This document shows positions 1 to 5,724 of a DNA stretch of 7,445 bases, in pieces. The number at the start of each line of letters is the position of its first letter. Within the stretch, counting starts at the first letter, position 1. The position numbers and the translations under genes are program-made. Location: assembly GCA_013154075.1 (NCBI GenBank), contig JAADDG010000047.1:1-7445 (forward strand). Reading direction: 5' to 3'. The notes under the pieces are model-generated. The model had not been told where the DNA came from and did not search any database. It was given only the letters and a program-made list of their open reading frames with translations. The stretch is from Campylobacterota bacterium. GTDB lineage: Bacteria > Campylobacterota > Campylobacteria > Campylobacterales > JAADDG01.

Positions 1-2
1 GC

Positions 3-140
3 CTCTTTTTCAACGATCGGGGAATCTCCACAAAATATTACAGCGAATGCAAAGAGTACTACGACGCTCAAGGCTTCTATCACAAAGAGTGTGATAAAAA
101 TTTAATAGACTACAAAAAACTAAATCCTTTCGATAAATAA
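3..140 (+). CDS. C-terminal fragment of an unrecognised protein (5' end outside window)
   Basis: An open frame enters from the left edge and ends at a TAA at 138-140, leaving 45 residues. The visible part is rich in Tyr, Lys and Asp, has two cysteines (in the segments SECKEYYDAQGFYHKEC and around it) and ends NPFDK. It lies in the same frame as the next gene, 30 bases upstream of it, and its last codons overlap a candidate sigma-28 promoter for that gene. Codon use matches the neighbours, which supports a real gene end rather than a chance frame. I do not recognise the family. A small secreted protein or lipoprotein is possible from the paired cysteines, but the N-terminus that would show this is missing. 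Confidence 0.6.
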   Translation, partial: LFFNDRGISTKYYSECKEYYDAQGFYHKECDKNLIDYKKLNPFDK

Positions 141-147
141 CCGATCT
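121..147 (+). promoter_or_regulatory. Candidate sigma-28 (FliA) promoter for the hot-dog gene
   Basis: TAAA at 121-124 is followed after exactly 15 bases by ACCGATCT at 140-147. The flagellar sigma-28 consensus is TAAA-N15-GCCGATAA, so the -35 core matches fully and five of eight -10 bases match, including the CCGAT core. The implied start lies near 153-156, giving a short leader with a Shine-Dalgarno-like AGAGGA at 160-165. In Campylobacter jejuni the homologous gene Cj0977 is known to be sigma-28 dependent, which raises the prior for this site. A second CGATAA at 131-136 has no good -35 partner. Confidence 0.5.
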
Positions 148-170
148 TTCAATAAAAAAAGAGGATTTCG

Positions 171-641
171 ATGGAAGCTGCGGAAAAAGAGATAGAAGCT
201 TTAGAAGAGGAACAGGAAAACGAACCCCACGATAAATACTTTTTAAGAACTCACAATAAAATCCCCGGAGACATATTCGGAAGAGTTGCGGAACTTAGAC
301 CCGGATATGCGAAAGTAAGCCTCATAACTACCGAGATTATGGCCGCCGATGAAAAAGGGCTATTAAACGGAGGAGTCATATTCGCGGCGGCGTTTTTAGC
401 GGCTATGGCATCGGTAAACGATCCCAACGTCGCTCCCCTAAGCAGCGAATCGGAATTTTTAGCTCCCGTAAAAGTGGGAGATACCATCACTTTCGAAGCC
501 TACGAAAAATTTCAAAAAGGCAAAAGAAGAGAGATAGAAGTAATAGGCAGCGTAAACGATATAAAAATCTTTACATCAACTTTCATAGCTTTAGTTTTTG
601 AAGAGCATATCCTAAAATCAAAACTCCCCCAATACGAATAG
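171..641 (+). CDS. Hot-dog-fold (acyl-CoA thioesterase-like) protein, Cj0977 type
   Basis: This 156-residue protein resembles the Campylobacterota family typified by C. jejuni Cj0977, a hot-dog-fold cytoplasmic protein linked to flagellar co-expression and host-cell invasion. Residues 1-20 are a highly acidic tail. Residues about 28-60 form the first strands. Residues 64-84 (LLNGGVIFAAAFLAAMASVN) fit the long central hot-dog helix, preceded by an Asn-Gly-Gly turn. The rest is alternating strands (PVKVGDTITFEA, REIEVIGSVND, FTSTFIALVFEE). Members are thought to bind acyl-CoA or a similar thioester, but no substrate is established. I see no obvious catalytic Asp or Glu at the helix start, so binding without hydrolysis is possible. 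ATG 171 is the first start after in-frame stops at 138 and 153 and has AGAGGA five bases upstream. The family call is from pattern recognition, not a search. Confidence 0.75.
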   Translation: MEAAEKEIEALEEEQENEPHDKYFLRTHNKIPGDIFGRVAELRPGYAKVSLITTEIMAADEKGLLNGGVIFAAAFLAAMASVNDPNVAPLSSESEFLAPVKVGDTITFEAYEKFQKGKRREIEVIGSVNDIKIFTSTFIALVFEEHILKSKLPQYE

Positions 642-672
642 AGTTTACATTCGTAACGCTCCCCTCTTTTTT
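633..672 (+). terminator. Weak candidate intrinsic terminator after the hot-dog gene
   Basis: TACGAAT at 633-639 and ATTCGTA at 649-655 form a perfect 7-bp stem with a 9-base loop that overlaps the stop codon. A six-T run follows at 667-672. The stem has only two G-C pairs and the T run is 11 bases away, so this is weaker than a standard Rho-independent terminator. It is the only candidate next to the gene end. Confidence 0.25.
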
Positions 673-773
673 CCTTATATTTTACTGATTTTAATAATAT
701 AAATAATATTTACAAACTACTTTTTCCAATAAAATATAGTTTACTTTAAATAAGTTTTCTTAAAAAAGGACAT

Positions 774-813
774 TATAATTAAAAGAACTTATTAAGACTA
801 TATTCAATATAAT
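774..813 (+). promoter_or_regulatory. Candidate sigma-70 -10 boxes for the degT-lpxK-argB-thrC group
   Basis: Two perfect TATAAT hexamers lie at 774-779 and 808-813 in the AT-rich gap before the DegT-family gene. Neither has a TTGACA-like -35 at normal spacing. Campylobacterota sigma-70 promoters generally lack a conserved -35 and rely on the -10 plus upstream T-rich tracts, which are present here (for example around 754-761). The first box is the more attractive because T tracts precede it. In DNA this AT-rich chance matches are common, so both are tentative. An 8-bp inverted repeat (AATAAGTT 749-756, AACTTATT 786-793) flanks the first box. Confidence 0.35.
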
Positions 814-821
814 ATTTTCAA

Positions 822-854
822 GAAAAGAAAAAGGGATTACCTTTTTTACTTTTT
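822..854 (+). terminator. Terminator-like hairpin in the leader before the DegT-family gene
   Basis: AAAAAGG (828-834) and CCTTTTT (840-846) form a perfect 7-bp stem around a GATTA loop. The stem can be extended by AAAAG (823-827) pairing with CTTTT (849-853) across a two-base bulge. The descending arm and what follows are T-rich, as in an intrinsic terminator or attenuator, but the stem has few G-C pairs. It lies between the candidate promoters and the ATG at 906, so it could end transcription from the upstream gene or modulate entry into the downstream group. Confidence 0.3.
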
Positions 855-905
855 ACCCGAAAATAGCCCCAAAAGTCAAAAATAATTGCTAAAGGAGACT
901 GGATC

Positions 906-2036
906 ATGGAAATTCCGTTTTTTAAGCCGGACATAGACGAAACGGAAAAATCTCTCATAGACGAGGTTTTGGATTTAAGAGGAGAAAGTAAAATAGACAA
1001 GTTGGAAAACGATTTTAAAGAATACATAGGAACCACCTATGCCGTTTCTACAAACAACGGCACAGCCGCCAAACATCTTGCTATGTGCGCTTTGGATCTA
1101 AAAAGAGGCGATAAGCTAATCTGCTCCGTAAACGCTTTCCCTTCCGTAGCGGAAGTTATCAGACATTTTGATGCCGAACCGATTTTTGTGGATATAAACA
1201 AAGACGATTTCAATATGGATCCCGACAAACTCGAAGAGGCTCTCAAAAAACATAAACACAAAAAACTAAAAGGTATTTTCGTATCCCATATAGCAGGCCA
1301 GCCCGCGGATTTGGACGCTATCTACGAGCTTGCAAGAGAGTTTAGAGTCAAAGTGATAGAAGACGCTTCATACGCTATGGGAGCCGTTTATAAAGGCAAA
1401 AAAGTGGGATCGACCGGAGGAGACATCACCGTCTTTAGTTTCAATCCCCAAAGAATGAACGCGGTAGCATACGGCGGAATCATGGTAACGGAAAACAGCG
1501 AATTAAACGATAGAGCGAGACTTCTAAAAAGCCACGCTCTGGTAACCGACAAATGGGATAAGTACGGAAACTTGGGATATGTTTACGATGTAGTGGACAT
1601 AGGCTGCAAATATGATATAAGCGAACTAAATGCCGCTTTCTGTAGCGCTCAGCTTAAGAAAAACGACAAATTCATTCAAAGAAGAAAAGAGATAGCGGAA
1701 ATCTACTATCAAAAACTATCCGGCCTTCCTCATATCGAACTTCCCAAAAAAGTAAGAGAGCACAATTTCGATCTATTTATCATCAAAATAGACAAAAACA
1801 GAGACGGTTTCGCAAGAGCTTTGAAAGAGGAAGGAATCTATACGGGTCTTCATTTCATTCCTATACATCTGCTTAGCTACTATAAACACAAATACAATCT
1901 AAGAGTATCCGATTTTCCAAACGCTTTGGCAAACTATCAACAAATACTATCCTTACCGATCTATTCGGCGATGACCGATGAAGAAGCAAATTACGTATGC
2001 GAAAAAGTAGCGGAGATAGCTCATAAGTGGATTTAA
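906..2036 (+). CDS. DegT/DnrJ/EryC1/StrS-family aminotransferase-like protein lacking the PLP lysine
   Basis: The 376-residue protein is full length for the family, which normally makes amino-sugars from nucleotide-linked keto-sugars for surface polysaccharides. Landmarks in order: N-terminal IPFFKPDIDETE; cofactor-phosphate loop NNGTAAKHLAM (about 50-60); VDINKDDFNMDP; EDASYAMGA with D153, the expected PLP-N1 aspartate; FSFNPQRMN (178-186); AYGGIMV; the dimer and substrate segment DISELNAAFCSAQLKK; and LSLPIYSAMTDEE near the C-terminus. In typical members the sixth segment reads FSFHP-x-K, where the Lys forms the Schiff base with PLP. Here residue 183 is Arg (AGA at 1452-1454), the His before Pro is Asn, and the usual Gln or His after the Asp is Tyr156. 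It may thus be catalytically altered, a dehydratase-like or PLP-independent form, or a non-enzyme. ATG 906 has AAGGAG eight bases upstream. It starts the gene group leading to lpxK. Confidence 0.85.
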   Translation: MEIPFFKPDIDETEKSLIDEVLDLRGESKIDKLENDFKEYIGTTYAVSTNNGTAAKHLAMCALDLKRGDKLICSVNAFPSVAEVIRHFDAEPIFVDINKDDFNMDPDKLEEALKKHKHKKLKGIFVSHIAGQPADLDAIYELAREFRVKVIEDASYAMGAVYKGKKVGSTGGDITVFSFNPQRMNAVAYGGIMVTENSELNDRARLLKSHALVTDKWDKYGNLGYVYDVVDIGCKYDISELNAAFCSAQLKKNDKFIQRRKEIAEIYYQKLSGLPHIELPKKVREHNFDLFIIKIDKNRDGFARALKEEGIYTGLHFIPIHLLSYYKHKYNLRVSDFPNALANYQQILSLPIYSAMTDEEANYVCEKVAEIAHKWI

Positions 2037-2046
2037 AAACAGAATA

Positions 2047-2964
2047 ATTTTATGGGCGGAAAATTACCTCTTCTTCCCCTCTCCGCCCCAAAAAATATTA
2101 TCATATCTTCTGCTTCCATTTAGCGCTCTATATTGCGCCGTAGTAATTTCAAAAAGAAAACTCTCAAAAAAGAAAGATTTCCACATCGCAATAATCAGCA
2201 TAGGAAATCTCACCGTAGGCGGAAGCGGCAAAACTCCCTTTACTATCTCTTTGGCAAAAAGATACGAAAACAGCGCAATTATCCTTAGAGGATACAAAAG
2301 AAAATCAAAAGGCCTATTGGTAATTTCTAAAAAGGGAGAGATTTTAGAGAACATAGAAAGAAGCGGAGATGAAGCTATGCTCTATGCGAAATCTTTGCCA
2401 AACTCATACGTAATAGTCTGCGAAGATAGAATCAAAGGCATCGAAAAAGCCAAAGAGATGGGAGCTAAGGTGATATTTTTGGATGACGGATTCAATAAAG
2501 CCAAAATCAAAAAATTAGATATCCTATTAGAACCCTCTAAGCCTTACAAAAACCCCTTTTGTCTTCCGTCCGGCCCGTACAAAGAGCCAAAAAGCTTCAA
2601 AAAATATGCCGATATCGTTGCTATAGAGGGAAAAGATTTCAAAAGAGAAGTTAAGATAGAAAATCCAACCGACAGGATGATTCTAATAACCGCCATCTCC
2701 AAGCCAAAAAGACTCGATCCATACCTTCCGAAAAACACGATAACAAAGATCTATTTCCCCGACCACTACTCTTTTGATAAAAAAGAGCTTCAACAATTGA
2801 TACGCAAATATAACGCCACCTCCATTCTAACCACTGAAAAAGATGCGGTAAAAATGGAAAATTTTGCTCTAAATCTATCACTTTTAAAACTTTCCATAAA
2901 AATAGAAGAGCCGATTTTGAAAAAGTGTGACAATTTTGTAGACAATTTTGGTAAAATTCCCTAA
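2047..2964 (+). CDS. lpxK: Tetraacyldisaccharide 4'-kinase LpxK (start codon uncertain)
   Basis: LpxK phosphorylates the 4' position of the tetraacyldisaccharide 1-phosphate lipid A precursor at the cytoplasmic face of the inner membrane. Evidence in order: an amphipathic/membrane start ending in YLFFP; a hydrophobic helix (codons about 2095-2148); the Walker A motif GGSGKTP in GNLTVGGSGKTP (2203-2238); RGYKRKSKG; SGDEAMLYA; LDDGFNK, the counterpart of the usual DDGFQH; PSGPYKEP; PDHYSF; and TTEKDAVKM near the C-terminus. From the ATT at 2047 it is 305 residues, near the family norm. The frame is open from 2020, but no ATG, GTG or TTG occurs before TTG 2251, which would cut off the P-loop and cannot be right. 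Candidate starts are ATT 2047, ATA 2044 or ATA 2023 (GGAG seven bases upstream), or GTG 2027 if the A5 run at 2035-2039 really has six bases. lpxK next to thrC is also known in C. jejuni. Confidence 0.9.
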   Translation: MLWAENYLFFPSPPQKILSYLLLPFSALYCAVVISKRKLSKKKDFHIAIISIGNLTVGGSGKTPFTISLAKRYENSAIILRGYKRKSKGLLVISKKGEILENIERSGDEAMLYAKSLPNSYVIVCEDRIKGIEKAKEMGAKVIFLDDGFNKAKIKKLDILLEPSKPYKNPFCLPSGPYKEPKSFKKYADIVAIEGKDFKREVKIENPTDRMILITAISKPKRLDPYLPKNTITKIYFPDHYSFDKKELQQLIRKYNATSILTTEKDAVKMENFALNLSLLKLSIKIEEPILKKCDNFVDNFGKIP

Positions 2965-2994
2965 AAATTACACTCGCTAAAGGAAATTTCTAAA

Positions 2995-3846
2995 TTGCAA
3001 AAGAAAATACAAACGGTTCAAACCCTCTTAGACGCCCTACCCTTTATAAAACAGTTCAATAATCAAATAGTAGTCATAAAATATGGAGGAGCCGCACAGA
3101 CAAACGCCCTTTTGAAAGAGAAATTCGCCCAAGATATAGCTTTGATGTATCTTGTGGGGATAAAACCGGTCATAGTTCACGGCGGCGGAAAAGCGATAAA
3201 CGAGCTTCTCGATAAGTTGAACATAGAAACCACCTTCCACGAAGGCCAAAGAATCACTACCGATAAAGTGATGGAGATCGTGGAGATGGTATTAAGCGGC
3301 AAAATAAACAAAGAGATAACCACCCTTTTAAACCATCACGGAGCTAAATCGATAGGAATAAGCGGAAAAGACGCAAATTTCATAAAAGCCAAACCCAAAG
3401 ACAAAGAGAAATTCGGCCTAACCGGGATAATCACTCAAATAGATAAAGAGGTGGTAACGAACCTAATAAACGAAAAATTCGTCCCCGTCATAGCTCCGAT
3501 AGCCGCGGGAGACGACGTAACGCATCCCGGATACAACATAAACGCCGATTTGGCCGCAAGCAAAATAGCAACAGCTATCAAAGCCAAAAAAATAATATTT
3601 TTAACAGATACTCCGGGAGTTTTGGACAAAAACGGACATCTTCTATCCACTCTAACCGAAAACGATATCGAATATCTCAAAGAAAACGGAACGATAGCGG
3701 GAGGAATGGTGCCTAAAGTGGACGCCTGTTTGGAAGCTATAAACAACGGAGTGGAAAAAGCCCACATAATAGACGGCAGAGTCGAACACTCCCTTTTGCT
3801 TGAGATATTCACAAGCGAAGGAATCGGAACCGTTATAAAAAAATAA
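2995..3846 (+). CDS. argB: Acetylglutamate kinase ArgB, arginine biosynthesis
   Basis: This cytoplasmic amino-acid kinase phosphorylates N-acetyl-L-glutamate with ATP, the second step of arginine synthesis. At 283 residues it has the expected order of motifs: VIKYGGAAQ (ATP phosphate contact Lys), VIVHGGGKAI (acetylglutamate-binding glycine loop), EGQRITTD, GISGKDANF, NINADLAASKIATAI, FLTDTPGVL, GGMVPKVDACLEAI and HIIDGRVEHSLLLEIFTSEGIGT. The extra N-terminal segment (QTVQTLLDALPFIKQF) matches the helix that, in hexameric enzymes such as those of Pseudomonas and Thermotoga, mediates assembly and feedback inhibition by arginine, so arginine sensitivity is inferred. The start is TTG 2995; AAAGGA lies about ten bases upstream and the family N-terminus begins here. 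It follows lpxK by 30 bases and precedes thrC by 13, consistent with co-transcription. Confidence 0.96.
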   Translation: MQKKIQTVQTLLDALPFIKQFNNQIVVIKYGGAAQTNALLKEKFAQDIALMYLVGIKPVIVHGGGKAINELLDKLNIETTFHEGQRITTDKVMEIVEMVLSGKINKEITTLLNHHGAKSIGISGKDANFIKAKPKDKEKFGLTGIITQIDKEVVTNLINEKFVPVIAPIAAGDDVTHPGYNINADLAASKIATAIKAKKIIFLTDTPGVLDKNGHLLSTLTENDIEYLKENGTIAGGMVPKVDACLEAINNGVEKAHIIDGRVEHSLLLEIFTSEGIGTVIKK

Positions 3847-3859
3847 CTAAAGGATTTTT

Positions 3860-5344
3860 ATGAATTTTATAGAAACGAGAGGAAATGACGGAATAAGAAA
3901 AAAGGAAGTGACTTTCAGCGAAGCTCTGCTAAATCCGAGTGCAAGTTTCGGGGGACTTTACGTACCCAAAGAGCTGCCCCAACTATCCGAAAGTTTCTTC
4001 GAAGAAGCAAAAAATCTAAACTACAAAGAGCTTACATTAAAAATATTGGATATGTTCGATCTCGATATCGATAGGGAAGTTTTAAAAGAAGCGGTAAGTT
4101 TGTATGACAAGTTCGACGATCCAAACGATCCGGTACCCGTAAAAAAGATAGAAAACGATCTGTTTGTAATAGAGCTTTATCACGGGCCTACGAGAGCTTT
4201 CAAAGATATGGCTCTTCAGCCTTTCGGGCATATTCTCTCCCACTTAGCGAAAGAAAAAAACGAAAAATATCTAATCTTAGCCGCCACCAGCGGAGATACC
4301 GGACCCGCTACTTTGGAGACTTTCAAAAACAAAGATAATATTTTGGTCTCTTGCCTATATCCTGAGGGCGGAACGAGCGATATCCAAAAACTTCAAATGG
4401 TTACAAACGACGGAAAAAACGTAAAAGTCATAGGAATAGTGGGTAATTTCGACGACGCTCAAAGCGCCCTTAAATCTCTTCTTGCATCCAAAGCTTTCAA
4501 AGAGGAGCTTACGAAAGATCACATCAAACTAAGCGCAGCCAATTCGGTGAATTTCGGAAGAATAATTTTCCAGATCATCTATCACATCAAATCCTATATA
4601 GATCTTCTTAAAAAGGGTGAAATCGATAAGAAAGAGAAGATCTACATCATAGTTCCGAGCGGAAATTTCGGTAATGCTCTTGGGGCATATTATGCCAAAA
4701 AGATGGGCACTCCGATAGAAAAAATATTGATAGCTTCAAATATCAACAATATCCTAACGGATCTAATTACAAAAGGGGAATACGATCTAAGAGATAGAAA
4801 GCTTCTTCAAACCACCTCTCCCGCTATGGATATCTTAAAATCTTCAAACGTAGAGAGAATGCTTTTTGATCTCTTCGGGGCTGAAAGAACAAAAGAATTG
4901 ATGGATTCTCTAAATAATGAAAATTATTACAAATTAACCGAAGAGGAACTGCAAAAAGTAAGAGAGCATTTCGATGCCACTTTCTGCGATGACGAGTTTG
5001 CGAAAGAGACTATCAGAGAGTATGCCAAAAAGGGATACGTCATGGATCCTCACACCGCCACATCCCTAAAAGCATACAAAGAATTGAAAAAAGAGCCTCT
5101 AAAGTGCGTCGCCTGCTCGACGGCGGAGTGGACGAAATTCGCTCCTACGATGCTAAACGCTCTAAAAAACGACGATAAAAAATATAGCGACAAAGAAGCT
5201 CTCGAAGAGATATCTAAAACTCTACATATAGAGATACCTCAAATCGTAAAAGAGCTCTTTGAAAAAGAGATAGTCCACAAAACGGTAGTAGAAACGGATA
5301 AAATAGAGGAAGAGATCCTAAACTTTATCCAAACTCACGCCTAA
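3860..5344 (+). CDS. thrC: Threonine synthase ThrC (long, class II type)
   Basis: ThrC converts O-phospho-L-homoserine to L-threonine using PLP, the last step of threonine synthesis. At 494 residues it is of the longer bacterial/yeast form with the N-terminal threonine-synthase domain (TRGNDG...FSEALLNPSASFGGLYVP, about residues 6-38). The PLP Schiff-base lysine is K115 in HGPTRAFKDMAL. ATSGDTGPA follows (residues about 144-152), and PSGNFGNALGAYY supplies the cofactor phosphate loop. VMDPHTATSLKAY and CVACSTAEWTKFAP are typical C-terminal signatures. ATG 3860 is preceded by an AAAGGA-type Shine-Dalgarno. It is the last gene of the plus-strand group, and its stop overlaps the convergent lipoprotein gene's stop by four bases. 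No effector-binding SAM domain, as in plant enzymes, is seen. Confidence 0.97.
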   Translation: MNFIETRGNDGIRKKEVTFSEALLNPSASFGGLYVPKELPQLSESFFEEAKNLNYKELTLKILDMFDLDIDREVLKEAVSLYDKFDDPNDPVPVKKIENDLFVIELYHGPTRAFKDMALQPFGHILSHLAKEKNEKYLILAATSGDTGPATLETFKNKDNILVSCLYPEGGTSDIQKLQMVTNDGKNVKVIGIVGNFDDAQSALKSLLASKAFKEELTKDHIKLSAANSVNFGRIIFQIIYHIKSYIDLLKKGEIDKKEKIYIIVPSGNFGNALGAYYAKKMGTPIEKILIASNINNILTDLITKGEYDLRDRKLLQTTSPAMDILKSSNVERMLFDLFGAERTKELMDSLNNENYYKLTEEELQKVREHFDATFCDDEFAKETIREYAKKGYVMDPHTATSLKAYKELKKEPLKCVACSTAEWTKFAPTMLNALKNDDKKYSDKEALEEISKTLHIEIPQIVKELFEKEIVHKTVVETDKIEEEILNFIQTHA

Positions 5345-5520
5345 AACGGAATGGTATCCTCTATCACTTCTCCAGTTCCCGAAATCGTATCTCCCACCAC
5401 ATCGGGAGTTACGACATTAACTACAGCTCCCGTAACTTTAAAAGGCACGGCTACCAAAGATCCCACTCCGCAGCCTGTCAAAAATAGAGCCGTCAAGATG
5501 GCAAAAATATAACTTTTCAT
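5341..5520 (-). CDS. Small lipoprotein, 59 residues
   Basis: Read on the minus strand, ATG (complement of 5518-5520) opens a 59-codon frame ending at TAG (complement of 5341-5343). Residues 1-17 are MKSYIFAILTALFLTGC: a positively charged start, a hydrophobic core and the lipobox L-T-G-C, so signal peptidase II cleavage before C17 and lipid attachment are expected. The mature part of about 43 residues contains VAVPFKVTGAVVNVV, TPDVVGDTIS and a C-terminal DTIPF. It resembles small proteobacterial lipoproteins of unknown function (the NF038104-like type, from memory). AAGGAG lies six bases upstream of the ATG. The gene converges on thrC with a 4-base overlap of stop codons and is divergent from the protease gene. 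With G at +2 an outer-membrane location is likely under E. coli rules, which may not hold here. Confidence 0.85.
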   Translation of the reverse strand: MKSYIFAILTALFLTGCGVGSLVAVPFKVTGAVVNVVTPDVVGDTISGTGEVIEDTIPF

Positions 5521-5541
5521 AATATTCTCCTTTTTTGAAAT

Positions 5542-5572
5542 ATTATATCGAAATATATTGAAAGAAATTCAA
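5542..5572 (-). promoter_or_regulatory. Candidate promoter of the small lipoprotein gene
   Basis: On the minus strand TATAAT (complement of 5542-5547) lies about 20 bases upstream of the lipoprotein ATG. A TTGAAT (complement of 5567-5572) sits 19 bases further upstream, slightly longer than the ideal 17. The -10 is a perfect match and correctly placed for a short leader carrying the AAGGAG. The -35 overlaps a 6-bp inverted repeat (5557-5562 with 5568-5573), which could be an operator or chance in AT-rich DNA. Confidence 0.45.
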
Positions 5573-5604
5573 TCGATAAAGGAACTCTATTAAAAACAAC
5601 TTAA

Positions 5605-5623
5605 TTGGACAAATTTTATCCAA
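5605..5623. promoter_or_regulatory. 19-bp dyad TTGGACAAATTTTATCCAA, candidate operator
   Basis: Eight of the nine symmetric positions around the central base 5614 are complementary; only C5610/A5618 breaks the symmetry. The site lies between the divergent lipoprotein and protease genes, where a dimeric repressor or activator site would be expected. No transcription-factor family is identifiable from it. I checked it as a -24/-12 sigma-54 promoter and it lacks the GC at -12. Confidence 0.35.
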
Positions 5624-5645
5624 AATAAAAGAAAATAACCTTAAA

Positions 5646-5660
5646 TAGAAAATTTTTCTA
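5646..5660. promoter_or_regulatory. Perfect 15-bp palindrome TAGAAAATTTTTCTA
   Basis: Seven-base arms TAGAAAA and TTTTCTA flank a single central T at 5653. It lies 39 bases (centre to centre) from the 5605-5623 dyad, in the divergent gap and 65 bases before the protease ATG. It may be a protein-binding site or A/T-tract chance, since only one G-C pair is involved per arm. Confidence 0.25.
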
Positions 5661-5687
5661 CTCTAAAGGAAAATTTATTTAATATTT

Positions 5688-5719
5688 TGTATATTTATAC
5701 ATTAACTTTTATATAGGAG
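5688..5719 (+). promoter_or_regulatory. Candidate promoter/dyad and ribosome site of the protease gene
   Basis: TGTATA (5688-5693) and TATACA (5696-5701) form a symmetric 14-base element separated by TT. The TATACA-like right half could act as a -10 box with a start near 5707, giving a leader of about 18 bases. AGGAG at 5715-5719 is a good Shine-Dalgarno five bases before ATG 5725. The region is almost purely A/T, so the promoter call is tentative while the Shine-Dalgarno is solid. Confidence 0.4.
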
Positions 5720-5724
5720 CAAAA

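Noticed and set aside
2052..2120. ATG at 2052 as start of a gene or of lpxK
   Set aside because: It is in a different frame and meets TAG at 2121-2123 after about 23 codons with no recognisable protein; its Shine-Dalgarno is poor.
2251..2964. TTG at 2251 as the start of lpxK
   Set aside because: It would remove the Walker A motif GGSGKTP at 2218-2238 and the membrane helix, both essential and clearly encoded in the same frame upstream.
3435..3812. 125-codon minus-strand frame opposite argB
   Set aside because: It is the shadow of the highly conserved ArgB coding frame and shows no domain of its own.
5403..5436. Hairpin CGGGAG/CTCCCG as terminator downstream of thrC
   Set aside because: The 6-bp stem has an 18-base loop, lies inside the lipoprotein coding region, is not followed by a T run, and competes with an alternative GTTACG/CGTAAC pairing.
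5605..5623. Sigma-54 promoter in TTGGACAAATTTTATCC
   Set aside because: The TTGG start looks like a -24 element, but GC is absent at the required spacing (TC is found), so the -12 element is missing.
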